DNA of 64,000 nt from Cristatella mucedo (GCA_009760855.2 WPIO01000072.1:1040501-1104500); one strand, 5' to 3'; positions 30,011 through 51,590 are shown, numbered from the stretch's first letter. Notes: generated by a model from the letters alone, not told the origin. Numbers and translations are program-made.

Positions 30011-30124
30011 CCCCCCGCCTAACCAAGGCAGTGAAAAAGACATCATCCTGCTTAACATGCTTGCTACTTCTACCTCCATTCCTTTCCAGCATACTTAGCT
30101 TTCACCCTGACGGGATATATCAGC

Positions 30125-30300
30125 AAAAGGTGAGAAATTTGTATAGCGGCAGACGTGCCTTAACGGCTATTACCACTGCTTGCATCCGACAAGCATTGCC
30201 CACTGCAGGACTTGAAGTCATGACCCGGTCCATGAAGAACGAGCGCCTTACTTCATGGGCAAAGAGTCACTACCAATGCCTTTTTCAGACGCCTTACAGT
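30125..30300 (-). repeat. tRNA-derived SINE, type 1, minus strand
   Basis: Reverse complement of the family: GCCCATGAAGTAAGGCGC head, TTCAAGTCCTGCAGTGGGC, then GTGGTAATAGCCGTTAAGG and CTGCCGCTATAC end. Confidence 0.65.
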
Positions 30301-30304
30301 TGAC

Positions 30305-33300
30305 ATGTTGCCGCTCGTCACTTTGCCATGGAACAGAGTGACTCCCCACCTAGACCCAAGGAATGACCATGGCGATAAGCCACTGTGAGGCACTTTGGTC
30401 ATGCACAGTAGACATTGACAAAATCGTGCATAACCTCAGCCTGACGGAGCTGGCCAAAATGCAAAGCCGTGCAGGCAACAGTCCACCCACACAGCATATG
30501 ATCCCGACAACGACTCCCCCCACCCAAAAACGTGCTCCCACAAACTTGGACCAGATCAAGCACTGACGACCAATTACGGCTTTGTCACTCATTTTGCAGC
30601 CATGAGCCGGAAGACAGCACGAATGAAACAATGGTTTGCGTAACTTGTTTCAGCCGTACCACCAATTACACGGTGGCAGGTGAATGCAACCACAACGCTC
30701 ACAGTAAAATGGACAAATAGTGTGACAACATCACGGTACACAGTCCATTGCACCGACTATATGGGAATCCCATAGAATAAAAGCATAATGCAACCAGTAA
30801 GCAGGCTGTGTTGCAAACCAGTACTCCAGGCCTATGGTCAAACACTGGAATCAGAAGGCTGAGCGCAGTTGACTGAAAAACGCATCTCAGATGTGTCCAG
30901 TAATAACCACGGCAAGCATATACTGATGCCTGTCAACCAGTCACGCCATAGGTAAGCCACCACGGCTGCGCTCAGTGTAAACAGTGTTTCTTCCACATAT
31001 CTAATTAGAGGTCTGTGACGTTTGTTGCACAGGCACAGGGATGATCCAGGCTTGTACCAGTAGCTGGAACAGGGCCAATAGCTGCCACACAGTGGCTGAA
31101 ACACAGTAGCTGCCACACAATGACTGCTTGCTCGCCAGTGACGTCTGACCGTTGATGAGTGAAGCTCAGACGCTCTATGCATTAGTACGACCCTGTACAT
31201 TTGCTGCTGGCTTGTTGCATTTGCATGATTGACCAACGATTGAGTATACGGCTCGTCGGGTAGCTTTTGGTCGCCTACCCTCTGGAGACTGATCGTCAAC
31301 TTCGCCGTGAGGTCATCAGGCTCGAGTGGCAGGCACCGCGACTGGCGTGGGGCGCGAAAGACGAATTGCTTGAGGGTTGTTCGCAAGGAGGGCCAGTCGC
31401 TGTCAGAGGCTACGGAGATACCCTGAAGAAGTAGCAGCCTGTGTCACCTCACACACAACGCCTTAAAATGTAACCACGGGAATAAAGCCTTCATCAGCCC
31501 AGCTCGCTTGAAAATTAAAAGGATACTGCCATGCTAAAACCATCTAGACCGGCAATAAAATCACGTCGTTTCCTGATTTGTATCCAGTCTTCGGGAGTAA
31601 AGGAACTAAGGGTGGCTTCTCCGAAGGTTTGAAAGATCGGGTAGCGGCACATCTAAATGTCGTTCTTCTGCTAGGAAGTAGTATTTGTAAGTGCATGCTC
31701 TAATCATAGCATCAAAACGGCAGCTCGTGTTGTGTGCGCCTGCGGCTTCTGACGTTGTAATTCGCGAAGCGCCAGACACTAATACACACGCCTCAGCTGT
31801 GGGCAATAGTTAAGCCATCGAAGCACCGCAGCCACTAACGCAGGTCATATTTCGTGTCGTCTGCTGCGATTGATTAGGCTCCCATATATGTACCCGTTGG
31901 AAGTAATAGAGGAGAGTCTCGTTCACCGTGCACGAGCGCCCACTGTCTCCATGAGACTCCCGCTAGAACAGCCGCCGCTGGAGACGCTGTCACACACACT
32001 CGTCAAGCACAAAGTATAGATTAACAGCCTTGATTTGCTTAAATCGAGCCTCTGCCGAACTAACAAAGCCAACGGACTCGTTTTTATACAAGCGTTTTCA
32101 GTTTCTTGTTTTTCAGGTCGAGCTCGTAGGCTTTGCCGGCAACACTTTTGAAGGAAGCGAACGTTGACCTTTTAATTCACGAGATATGCATACATGTTGC
32201 ATTAACATTACGGTGAGATCGATTCCTTTAGCGGGTTTTGAACGGTCAAATAAGCTCGGTCACGTCACCCGTCCAGAGAGTTACCGACAGGCAAAGAGAA
32301 GTCCGCAGATGCGGCCTTAAGTTTAAGCAAAACGTCAAAATTGCTGCCGGAAAGGTTGCCACTTTCGATGGTAAATCATCCTCTACTGTTTTGGAAAGCC
32401 AAGGTTTTTGCGTCCGTGTACAGCCACGATGGAATGGAAAATGCTACGCTTAAGAATTTAATTGTTCGATTATTAGAGCTTGTAGGAATAGGCCTTTGAC
32501 GTGATTTCTGTTCGACTCGGGTACGCTGCTTGGTATCGACGGTGGGATCTATTCTCACAATTTGAGAGAAATTACTCGTGGGGTTTGACACAAAACCTCA
32601 AAGAAGACGTATCCTGAGGCGACATGAATAATTGATGGTCTTAAACTTTGCCGAATGTTTAATCTAAATAATAAATAATGTAAATAATAATAACTAATGT
32701 AAATCTAGCCTTCGCAGGACCATCAAACTTGGAATGCCAACGTTTTTCATCGGATTTTTCAGTACTTATGGCGGTTCATAATGGTTTGCATGGGACAGTA
32801 TTGTGGTACTAGCTTCGGTGCAACAGCCCCACACTGTCACTCCACTGGCACCACCAAATGTACCTTCTTCTAAAGGCAATAGTCGTGGTAGGTACGCTTG
32901 ATTAATGCACCACTTCTCAATATCTCTCTATTTCCATTGAAGTGCGTGGTAACCATTTTGTCACACACCTAAATGCTAAACGGTTTTATAAAGGAAAGGC
33001 TTACGGTGAGCCATACTGGAGAGCATACACAGTTGGCGTAACTTCAGCAGAAATTCTCATTAAGCACTGCCGCAAGTAGAAGTGTTCTAGCACTACTTAC
33101 TTTATCTTTCGCACAGTGATACCAGGACTAGCATGGCTTGCTCAGCACGCTGTGCCTTTGAGCCAGCGTTGCTGGGAGATTTATTAATCCTCATAATTTA
33201 TCTTTTTCCATCAATTGCTTAAACTTTTGGCGGCATGGCATGTCTCATTTATTGTTGTCTTTGTACAAGCGGGAGCTGAAACACACTGTTAAAACTTAAT

Positions 33301-33520
33301 AAACCGTTTTCAAAATATATATTGATATTAGTTTTAGGAAGTAACAGCTCATATATTATGCGAATTTCAAGTAAAAGGATCTGTAGCATTATTGACAGTT
33401 GTAGGTTAGTCACGCCGAAGGCAAAGCCAGAAACCAGAGAGCAACAGAAAAAATGTACGGGAAATAAATACAAGTCGTGTTCAGTGCAGCAGGAGGTGCA
33501 AACGTGATTTGTAGACAATA
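30305..33520. other. No gene recognised
   Basis: Several overlapping open frames of 60-180 codons (for example minus 30,838-31,386) have no recognisable domain and no splice-bounded homology; treated as chance. Confidence 0.5.
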
Positions 33521-33526
33521 CTCGTC

Positions 33527-33680
33527 TCAGTCGCTGTAGAGCGGTGCATGCGGCGGCTTGCCTTGAATCAAATTGGCTGCTTTTTTGGCTACCGTAATCG
33601 TTGGAGTGATCGTGTTCCCACTTGGTAGATCAGGCAATAGGAAGGCATCAACAACCCGAAGCAGTTTGACACCTCGAGCA
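33527..33680 (-). pseudogene. Solitary last exon of a GMC oxidoreductase
   Basis: A 154-base open exon, entered through a good acceptor (CTTTTGCAG on the minus strand, just right of 33,680) and ending in a stop at 33,527. It encodes the family's C-terminal signature GVKLLRVVDAFLLPDLPSGN followed by TITVAKKAANLIQG. It has exactly the same length as the last exon of the GMC gene at 55 kb. I found no other GMC exon upstream of it before the Argonaute gene begins on the other strand, so it is a fragment, a duplicated exon, or the end of a gene whose other exons I could not see. Confidence 0.75.
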
Positions 33681-33684
33681 CTGC

Positions 33685-34770
33685 AAAAGGTCAAAGAGCA
33701 GCTGGTACCCTTGCTGAGGTATCCAGCAATGCAGCCATTTCCAGGCTGTATTCTTAGCAGAAGCAGGGTGCTAAAGAGAAATAAACACACTTAAATTTCA
33801 GGCGGGTCTCCGTAGTCCAGACGTTGATTCAAAGCGAATTTTTCCATCTATGAACTTTAAAGAAACCAGCTGGAAGCACCGCCCAAGGACAATAAAGTAT
33901 GACATGTTTTTCAAGTCAAATATGGCATGTCGGAGATAATCTTTCATGATTAAATAGACATCATGTAAACATCTTAATTTAGCTTCATCAGCCCATACAA
34001 TATTATAAATATATGTAATTTATAATAATACATTCATGTAATAAGGTGCTGATTGCGCTTCTTTACTCTAATCTAGAATCCGGTTTTTTCTTTCATTATG
34101 ACACCTAATGCCGGGAATTATCAGAAGCCAAAACGATAAAGGTCGCACTGGTATTTCTGACCACCACGTTCGCGAAAAATATGACAGATGAGATTTTTTA
34201 GGAAGTAAAATATCTCCGTTCTTGAAAAATTAGCACGAGGGGGCTCAGCCAATCTTTTGCGCTATCATTAAGAGATTTGTCAATAATAAAGCGAGGAGAG
34301 CATGGCATCTCAGCCGTGGCATCTCTGCCTTCACTTCCTCGGAACGAGCGGCATATCAACGAACGGACGGCCAGTCTACACCGCCCTCAAATCGGTCTAA
34401 GAATGGTTTATCAACCTTTATTTCAACACTCGGGTATGCCATGGGTATTTTTTGGCTAATTTTTTGGCCTCTTTAGCTAGAAGTTCGAAGGAAGATTCGC
34501 TATTCGTTCATTGGTTGTGCAACGCTCTTTAGTAGTCAGCATTTGTCTTAAACTGAAAATATGGTTCTAGAAGGCTATATAATTTTGTATTCAATATAGT
34601 TGTACTTGCATCGACGTTCAGAAGACTGATTATCCATGATTCACGTAGCCGTCTAAGTGGCCTCTTCAACTAACCAGTCTTCTGAAGGTGTCAGTGCCTA
34701 GCTGTCTGAAGCACATTTCCGTTGTAGAATGAGGAGGAAACTATAAGTTGGTGCGTAAAGCAACTAGTCG
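33685..34770. other. No gene recognised
   Basis: Spacer between the solitary GMC exon and the first clear Argonaute exon. N-terminal Argonaute exons may lie here or further left but I could not identify any. Confidence 0.4.
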
Positions 34771-34779
34771 AAACTTATC

Positions 34780-43748
<8,969 letters not shown>

Positions 43749-45730
43749 GTAAGTCTTTCTGTGACTCACGTGTCTGTCAGATCCTGCGTACCGAGTCTAC
43801 CTACTTTCAAGCCTGAATACGTCGTACTAGCGTTGCGACCTAGGTCACTATAGCTTAAGCTCGAACCAGCCCGCTTACTCTCTCGCTTCAAGCATTCGAT
43901 TGCTTTGGCGCGTTTCAGGCAGCCTATGTTTTGCAGGATTTTGATGTTAGATAGAAAGCGTTACATCGTACGATAAGCTAGAAGCTCACTGGATAGGCTT
44001 TCTATGAAGTGGCATACTTATGCAAAGTCAATTTCACATTTTGAGCTGTCGTGTCTAAGGCTGTGAGCGGTAGGCTAAGGAAAAATCCATACCATAGCTT
44101 CGGTACTACATAATATTCTAAATAAAGAGCTTTTATTATTCACGGTGCTAATTTCAACCTTCATAAATCTGTGTAGCATCTCGGTGGTTGTCACGGGTCC
44201 TGTCATCATGCCTAAATGCAGTGTGGGAGCCAACATTTTCATATAGGGGCAGGACCTGCAAAGTTTTTGTTTAGGCTTGGCCAGAGCCGCTAAGTAATGG
44301 AAAGTAGCCCACAAAATCACACTGTTTATTGGACACAAACTCAGCAGTTGTTCATCGAGTGGAATCGAGACATAATTGCTTCGTTGGAGACGGCCGGGCA
44401 TAGGAACAGAGGGCGGTCAATGTCGCTTCCCAGCTGTACCGGTGCTCTCCTGGCTCCTCCATTCGTCTCACGATCTTCTTAGGCTTCTTACGTGCATGGC
44501 TACTCACGGTGCATTGCTGTCGTTTGCGTGCTCGCTGCACTTGAAACTCCTCGATACAAGCATACATAGTTATGAGAGTTATTAACTATTCGTCGCAGTG
44601 GAGCTCCGTTGATACCAGTTGGTACGACTAAGGATGCATTAGTTTGTAAATGTATTCGTTACTTTTAAGGGGACAGAGCCCGACCGACACAATACACGGT
44701 GATGCACGATGACAGTCGGTTTGATTTGAACGTCTGGGAGCAGCTGTCCAACTGTCTGTGCTATGGAGTCACCAGAAGCTTGAGAAGCATCTCGATAACA
44801 GCGCCTTGCTACTATGCCCAACTAGCAGCTTCTATGTGTCGTAACTACCTTGGAAGCGGGTAAGCAAAGCTTGCCAAGATGTCGCACTTTTGCATGCGCC
44901 CACACATAGGCGAGCAGTTAAAGTTGAAGCTCTCTAGATTCCAATGACAATTGCCCGATGGCTGGCATAGCTTTCGCCCAGCAGTTGTTGGATTGACGCT
45001 TTCTTTTTAGCCTGAGTGAGCGACAAAATGAAGAGGATACAGAGGATGCACCGACTGTACACCCAGATGCACCGGGCATGTATTATTCGTAGTTTTGACG
45101 CGTCATCGTACGTCACTGAAATCACCTTCGGTGAAAATAAATTTGATCGCTTTGCAAATTATTTAGTCCTTAGCGAATACATAAACACCATCGAGACTAA
45201 AAATCTCCGTCATAATTCATAACAACGGTTAAACTGCCTAAAATACTCATCAGTGTTGGCATTCTTATTGCAGCTTCGCAAGATCTTACACGTATGCATG
45301 TCGTGATCACAAAGCATGGTCGTGGCCCCAGTTTTCCTCAGCCATTAACATGCCACGAAAAATGATTAGAGTTCTGAAGCTCAGCTCGGATGTCTGCTGT
45401 AGCTGCAAACTAAGAACCTTTAGGAAATGAACTGCTGACACTTGGAAAATACCTAGTCAGTCGACAAAGTATTGCAAGATTGTCATGGCACATCACTTTG
45501 AGGACGACTGGGATGTCGTTGGTGTGAAAATAAGACTATTCATCGATTTCCATTGTCAAAGAGGAAAGACGAAAGTTATAGCTACCCAGCCAGTCTCTCA
45601 GGCAACTTCATGCATTAAAAAGTGTTTGCTCTCTACCATCTCGGTCACAAGTAGTTAAATCAGGCCATGGCCACTGGCTCTGATACAGTTTTTACTCTGG
45701 AGCTTAGCCCAGATTGTTAGGTGCTCCCAA
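43749..45730. other. Expected place of the last Argonaute exon; none recognised
   Basis: I looked for the Y-x-VL-x-D strand and the final His region of PIWI. A frame at 44,297-44,400 (SSPQNHTVYWTQ) has a faint resemblance but lacks a good acceptor. Nothing else supports an exon. Confidence 0.4.
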
Positions 45731-45734
45731 CTTA

Positions 45735-45880
45735 CAACCTCAAACTAGGGCTTAAGCCCTGCAGTAGGCGATCCTGTAATTTCCAGTGCAAGCAACGAGG
45801 ACGGCTGATAAGGCTCTTCTGTCGATATACAAAATGAAACTTTAAAGTCAGCTAGCTTTTTGTGCTGTTGATAATATCGA
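45735..45880 (+). repeat. tRNA-derived SINE, type 1, degraded
   Basis: CCTGCAGTAGGCGATCCTG, GCTGATAAGGCTCTTCTG and CAAAATGAAACT match the family body. Confidence 0.5.
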
Positions 45881-46915
45881 GCTTAAAGCTGACTTTTTAG
45901 AAATAAAAATTTAATATGGTTGATTTACTAACAGTTGAAATAACAATGAAACGTGTGAAGCATTTTCTGGAAAGTGCGTGGGACTTACATGGATTATGTC
46001 GGTAGCTATGCAGCTGTTCCAAAAGCACAGAAGCAATTGATGAGTTGAAAAGTCGAATTCAGGCTGGGATGAAGTTCAAGTGTTTCGATCACATCGTCGC
46101 TAATATCGTTTAAACGGCTCACTGGCGTATTCGCATGAGACCAGCTTACTCTCCGATTAACTAAGAAATACAAGTTTTTGAAGGAGCGCTTGCATAAAAC
46201 TAGATTTAAGGCTCAGCTATACCGTTTGAGTAACACAGAGCTCACTCACTACGGTCTTGGGGATACGCAGAGCAGGTGATTCATTATTTCATACAGTGAA
46301 ACACTCTCGGCAAACGAATTTATTTTTCAATAAATGCTAGAGTTGCTATGACGGTGACAGTCGAAGAGTGGTTCAAAATGGCTACGACGAGACAGGCTGG
46401 GCTACAAAGCTTCAGCAGGGATGGAATCGGTTTAGGCTGGAGTTTCCTGTTGTGCCGCTGTCGCTCGGTTTATACACAGCTGCAATCGCTTTTGGTCGTT
46501 TGAATTGCACTCACAGATGCTTGTTGCCGTACAAGTAAAGCCGATACCCCATGCGGCTGAATAGCCTTCTTCAGACGCTTCAAACGGCTAATAACGACGG
46601 ATCGGTTGTATGGAGGCCCAGCGAACGAGTCGCGACAGAACTGGTGAGTAAGTTACGACCACAACAGGGCATCTGTGAGTTCGCACCTGTAGGATTCAAA
46701 AACAACGCCTCTCCGATAGGTGTTCACGATCTCACAACTAGCATTGCTTTACCGAATGGTGTCCAGCGCCTTGATAGATTAAGCATTACCATAGTAGTGC
46801 CTAAAATTGTTACCTAAACATTCGTTGGTCACGTTGCTCGGTGTAGTACCAGTGGAATATTTTCATAGGAATTCTAAACTTTCGGACGGACAGCACTACT
46901 ATAGGTCACTTTGGT
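45881..46915. other. No gene recognised
   Basis: An 88-codon plus-strand frame at 46,551-46,817 has no recognisable domain and no flanking splice support. Confidence 0.4.
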
Positions 46916-46917
46916 AA

Positions 46918-47030
46918 AGGTGGGATAACAATAATAATAATAATGCACTTGATAAAGTGCCTTCACAGAAATCAATCTCTTTCTAGGCGCTTTACATTTG
47001 CTGCAAAAGGAAACACAACTATTAGTCCAA
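46918..47030 (-). repeat. CR1/L2-like 3' end fragment
   Basis: (AAT)n, hairpin ATAAAGTGCC ... GGCGCTTTAC, then GCTGCAAAAGGAAA. Confidence 0.85.
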
Positions 47031-47070
47031 GACAGGCGCGTTTTTTCTAATTCAAACAAAATCTTCTTTG

Positions 47071-47475
47071 ATAAAAGGGTCGATTAAAAATCTGCGTTCG
47101 CATTCATCGTCTTCGCGTCTCGGGAGCAGTGAGGCGACGTGCAAGCCAAACAGAGGATCGGATCTTGGAGATAGATCGCCGAGCTTCAGGCAACCAGGTG
47201 GGGCTGAGGCAGACGTTTGACCTAGCTGCTAGTTCGTAGACGACTGACCAGACGAGCTGCAGAGCTTTGCACCAATTTCCGATGAGCTTTAGAGACAGAG
47301 CTAAGTCAGACCGATCGTGGGAAGTCACATAAAATTCCTTCGAATCTGTTACTTATATATAGTATTTTCTACTGATCAGTGAGTAAGTAATATTAGGCGC
47401 AATGATAAAAGGTGACTTTAAAGACGTTGCTACTCTGAGTATCAAGTCTTATTGGTCAGTCATCACGCATGCTCC
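47071..47475 (-). repeat. Dispersed repeat copy B
   Basis: Second copy of the sequence found split at 41,225-41,510 and 42,454-42,565; here the parts are contiguous. The stretch GAGCTGCAGAGCTTTGCACC resembles the RT C-terminal region of the CR1/L2-like elements (minus strand). Confidence 0.75.
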
Positions 47476-47714
47476 ACAGCGAAGTGTGTGCGTACTGCAG
47501 CCACTACAGCACCCTACCTCTGCCCGGTTAAAGTGCTCCTCCTTGTCTTTAATGCTCGTATAACGTGGTAATTGCCGGTACGATAATAAAGAGCGTTGTG
47601 CTGACCTTAGTTTGTGTACGCTATCGTGAAGGGTTGTGCTTACCTTATTTTGGTTAAAACAACGAAGGGATTTAGTTACCTTATTTTGAACCGGACGTCT
47701 TTGTATTAATAAGA

Positions 47715-47910
47715 ATACCAATTCATTTGTATAGCGCTCTCGGAGAACCTACTCTCTTTCTATGCACTTCACGTATGCTGTAAAGGGAGCATGACCCTAC
47801 GGTTAGTAGTAGCTTGCACAATTTCAACAAGAATAACACGGTTGGAGGTGACATGCACGGGGTCAGAATGCACATATGGTTAGAGGCAGCATTTATCGCC
47901 AGTTTATCCA
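47715..47910 (-). repeat. CR1/L2-like 3' untranslated fragment
   Basis: Degenerate hairpin (TATAGCGCTCTC ... TATGCACTTCAC) followed by GGTGACATGCAC, GGGTCAGAATGCA and GGTTAGAGGCAGCAT, which match the 3' untranslated region at 2.75-2.81 kb. Confidence 0.75.
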
Positions 47911-49170
47911 CGTTTTCACTACTGAAATTGGGCTGCAGCTTAAAGCATACAGGAAGTGCATCCTGGTTCTGCCAACCAGCGGAGGTGCACAGCTAGAGCG
48001 TGTACCAGCAGCAGTGTCTTCACAGCAACGCCAAGCCGCACAGGATGTGGCAAGTTTTACGAAGCCAGCACCTGTTCACCTGTTTAACTTTTGAGAAACC
48101 GGCTGACAGCTGAGGAACTGTGCTTAAATCCGAGTTGATTAGTTTGCTTGTGGCGGCAACAGTTTAAGCGAAAGGAATGCATACGGTATCCTCATCCGCG
48201 TACTCGCCGCCGGCTTAGAGAAGGGCGACGCTGAAGTTAGGGTTCTCATGAAGCCTGCTTGCAAGCACACAGCTAACGCTTCCTGGCCCCCACTGCCAGC
48301 AAAGAAAGTCAGTCTTGAGCAAGCTAACTATGTAGAACAGTGCGTGAAAAATCCGCTTCGTCATTGTTTGCCTTGAAGAGGCAGCAATTGACTGTTTAGT
48401 TAATGAAATAGCGACAAGTTAAGTTCTTAACGGTCGAGGACCCGAGCGCTTGAATAATTCAATGTAACAATCAGAGGAAAATTCCGGTGCTATGCGCATG
48501 GTAGTCTTCAATGCGTGACTCAAGTTGATGCCCAGGTCTGGAAAAAGCATAAACTTGCTTATATACAGATCAATACATCTTGTAGCGAATATGCAACCTT
48601 ATTATATACCTACTTTCATGGCGTAGCAAGGAATGAGCAAAGAATTTGACCCAAAAAGTATGCCGACCAGTAACCAGGAATTGTTTTGAAAGAAGCGCTG
48701 AACCTCCACTTTGAGTGAACATAACCGGACGCCGGAAGAAGAGTGTTGTCAGATAACATATAGTGGTCATTCCTAGTAGGTTTACACGCATATAGTCTAC
48801 GCGCCGTTTTCAAATGAGCTGAACACATAAAGGTGTAAGGGAGCAAGAGGCTTATAAAGTAAAATGAAATAAAATGCAAATAAAATATATTAAATAAATA
48901 TAATATAATATATATAACATAATATAAAATATTATAATAAATAGTATACAATGCAGTGCATTTAATTAACTTTGCCTCTATACTGAAAATATTGCTCTAT
49001 TGATCTCATTGCGGTACCACATTTGGTCAGCCTTGAAAAAAAATAGCATTTGCAATTATTCTTGGTGCTCGATTAATAGTAATATTTTTGAAACATCAAA
49101 TAATTTATTTACTAATCCGGGATGTGTTTAGTGAGGCTAGAGCAGTTTCCTAAGACACCGAGTCAGAACG
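47911..49170. other. No gene recognised
   Basis: Includes an AT-rich tract at 48,840-48,960. No supported gene. Confidence 0.45.
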
Positions 49171-49174
49171 CGAG

Positions 49175-49320
49175 CGCTCTAAGAGGACTCAGTCTGATCA
49201 TTTGTAAGGCGCTTACCTTTAAAGGAGAGCGTCGTGGGCTAGAGCCCTGAGGCATATTCAAAGCACCTGGATATAAATTAGGTGTTCTCAAGGTGCTAAA
49301 CGAATGAGTCTTTAATATTC
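49175..49320 (+). repeat. SINE with LINE-like tail, type 2
   Basis: CGTCGTGGGCTAGAGCCCTG (B-box region), GCATATTCAAAGCACCTGG, then AGGTGTTCTCAAGGTGCT, the tail hairpin in diverged form. Confidence 0.55.
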
Positions 49321-49539
49321 TATATTCCATAGAGCCTCGGAACTATCAATTCGGCGTTTTAGCGCACCACGGAAGTGAAGCACAGAATAGAGCCCTCTTT
49401 AGGTGAAGAAGTCTGGTAGTCCCAGTGTAACAGGCCCGAATATAACCCACCCCGAGTTCACGGGGGATAAAAACGGCCTAGACCATTGTATACCTCAGGT
49501 TGAAAAAATGCCTACACCGCTTTATAACCGGGTCTAAAA

Positions 49540-50500
49540 TAGGCTAGGCCAAACAATACATCTTCAGGCCAGAATATCCCCCATGTGAAAGATGACGTAG
49601 AGCACGAAATGGTTTAACTATTACTAAACTCTCTTCACCATTGTTTAAATTGTGCGGTATACATTTCCAAATGGAGATTATTTGCAACAAATTACCGCTG
49701 ATATTCGACAAGGAGCTTGTGCCGACATCTAACAAGCGCATACATGAAGTGCCAGTAGTGGCATCATTATAGGCTAGTGTGCCAGCACGAAGAAAACATT
49801 GAAGGAAATTCTACACTCTAGATCATACTTAAGCCAAAGAAACTATCGTCTGCAGTCTCCATTTAGAAAAAATCTGGGACGGCCTGGGTAGGAGAATCAG
49901 ATGATCGCAACGCACGAGCAGGTACGTGGTCAAATACAAGTTCCGACAAGTAGGAGGGTGCTAAGCCGTTGCGGCCTTGACTGCAAGAGTAAGAGTTTAT
50001 GGTTCCGCTTTTCAATAGGTAACCATTCATGTTGCTTAAGGTGGGGCGTGAAATAGCGAGATCGGCTAGCTTTGTAGACAAGCGACGCTCCCTTGTTCAT
50101 GGCAAGTCGAAATTGAGGCAGTTAAGAATGCATCGGCGTGACGAGTTTCTGCGATAAAGCGGTTATTTCAATGATCGATATTGAGGCCTTTGCAGCAGAC
50201 AGCCAGAGGCGGTCCTCACTTGACCGCTCCTTAGATCTGCAGCCTCTGCTCCCCGCCCTTCCTCCTTCTAACCTATACTCTACGCCTGCTGCTGTCAGAA
50301 AGCGCGAACTTAGTGTCATCATTAACTGTACCGGGAGTGGCATCGTTATAGGCTGGGGTGCCTGCACGAAGAAAGTATGAAAGCGAGTTCCAGCAGCCCT
50401 AGTCATACTGAGCAGAAGCATCAATCGCTGACGGTCTTCAACTTGAAAACTTTCAGCTCGAATTGAGCCGACAAATATGAGTTGAAGCAAAAGACAAATT
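49540..50500 (-). repeat. Second non-LTR retrotransposon family, RT C-terminal remnants
   Basis: Minus frame 49,863-50,081 ends with GLAPSYLSELVFDHVPARAL then RSSDSP, the typical C-terminal block of non-LTR reverse transcriptases (AP.YL.EL....P.R.LRSS). It is clearly different from the CR1/L2-like family elsewhere in the window. Heavily decayed. Confidence 0.65.
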
Positions 50501-50984
50501 TAAAAACCAATTGCGGTTTCTTTGGATTTTAAAGCCGAACGGCTAAATCTCGCACCAGCAGGGCAACACAGGCCGCCGCACATAAACCGAAAAGGAATCT
50601 TGGGTTTTCAAAATTCCTTATTTAATCAAGCTCCACTCAGAATTACGAAGCACGTGCAAGTTTCGCCGTCCGTAACGGCGCAGAGTCACAATGACTGTGT
50701 ATTGCTACACTAGAGAGTTTTCTACAGCATACATAGAACCCAGGGGCTTTTGGTGCGCTTACGGTAGCCAACTGGAAGAAAGGAGGCAGGTGAGATATTG
50801 GAGTAATGAGTGCCTTAAGATAAGAACGGGGAATGAGCAGTGAATGAGGTGCTAGGGTCGGCGCCGGCACGGATTTGTGAGCTTGTACGTAAAGATTTAC
50901 GTGTTTGTCGCCGTAAAGCTAGTGTTATATGACAGGCCGTGAAGGCAAATTACAATCCTGGTTGTACCACTGAATCTACCTAAG

Positions 50985-51120
50985 GTGCTAGCCTCAAACG
51001 GAGATCAAGGTGAATGTATTAGATGACCGATGTCGTCGGCTTCAGTTCCGTGGCATATGCGAAGCGCCTGAATATAGATTCAGTTTTCTTAAGGCCTTAT
51101 ACAGATGAGTTAAATTTACT
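50985..51120 (+). repeat. SINE with LINE-like tail, type 2, 3' part
   Basis: GATGTCGTCGGCTTCAGTTC, GGCATATGCGAAGCGCCTG, GATTCAGTTTTCTTAAGG, ending in ATACAGATGAG. Confidence 0.65.
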
Positions 51121-51205
51121 TGGAGTGGTTATGGCACACACAAGTAAGGCGGTAGCCTTTTACGACCTCGTTCCCGAAGCCGTGGGTTCGAATCCTGCAG
51201 TGGTT
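51120..51205 (+). repeat. tRNA-like SINE head
   Basis: AAGTAAGGCGGTAGCC (A-box-like) and a canonical B box GGGTTCGAATCC (51,184-51,195). Truncated by the next SINE, forming a tandem pair. Confidence 0.65.
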
Positions 51206-51350
51206 GAGCTGGTTGGGCCCAGTGGTTAAGGTACTCGCCCCTATCAAGGTCTGGCCGCGGTCGTCGGCTCAAGCCCTGAGCCATATGCGAAGCGCCAGCT
51301 TGGAGATTGAATTCTCTTATGGCGCTATACAAATGATTTGTATTTTTACA
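51205..51350 (+). repeat. SINE with LINE-like tail, type 2, best copy
   Basis: Head GGCCCAGTGGTTAAGGTAC with GGCTCAAGCCC as B box. The tail reads AAGCGCCAGCTTGGAGATTG then AATTCTCTTATGGCGCTATA, a hairpin (GCGCC/GGCGC, GAGA/TCTC) matching the CR1/L2-like 3' hairpin, then ACAAATGATT. Confidence 0.75.
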
Positions 51351-51440
51351 TCATTTATTGCTACTAAAAGCGGTGGTGATAACCGTGAAGGGTCTTCTGT
51401 TGCTATGCCAAAGGGCTGGTTAATCAGCTATTAACTTTTG
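51345..51440 (+). repeat. tRNA-derived SINE, type 1, 3' part
   Basis: AGCGGTGGTGATAACCGTGA, GGGTCTTCTGTTGCTATGCC. Confidence 0.55.
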
Positions 51441-51494
51441 TACATGAGCTATCAAAACTTTCACATTAGTATATGAGCTGCCAAAACTGGGGAT

Positions 51495-51590
51495 ATTGTT
51501 GGCTTGCGTCCTCTAAAGCCTACGCGAAGTGCCTATAAAGAGATTCAGTCTTCTCTCATCCCTATGCAAATATATAGATACACTACTATT
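51495..51590 (+). repeat. SINE type 2, 3' part
   Basis: GCGAAGTGCCTATAAAGAGA, TTCAGTCTTCTCTCATCCC, TATGCAAAT: diverged hairpin tail. Confidence 0.5.

Noticed and set aside
30838-31386. 182-codon minus-strand open frame
   Set aside because: No domain, no splice or promoter context; amino-acid order looks random.
44297-44482. Frame with HTVYW as a possible last Argonaute exon
   Set aside because: Only a few residues match, no good acceptor and the catalytic His region is absent.
51184-51195. Functional tRNA gene, from the perfect B box
   Set aside because: No cloverleaf with paired acceptor and anticodon stems; belongs to a SINE head.
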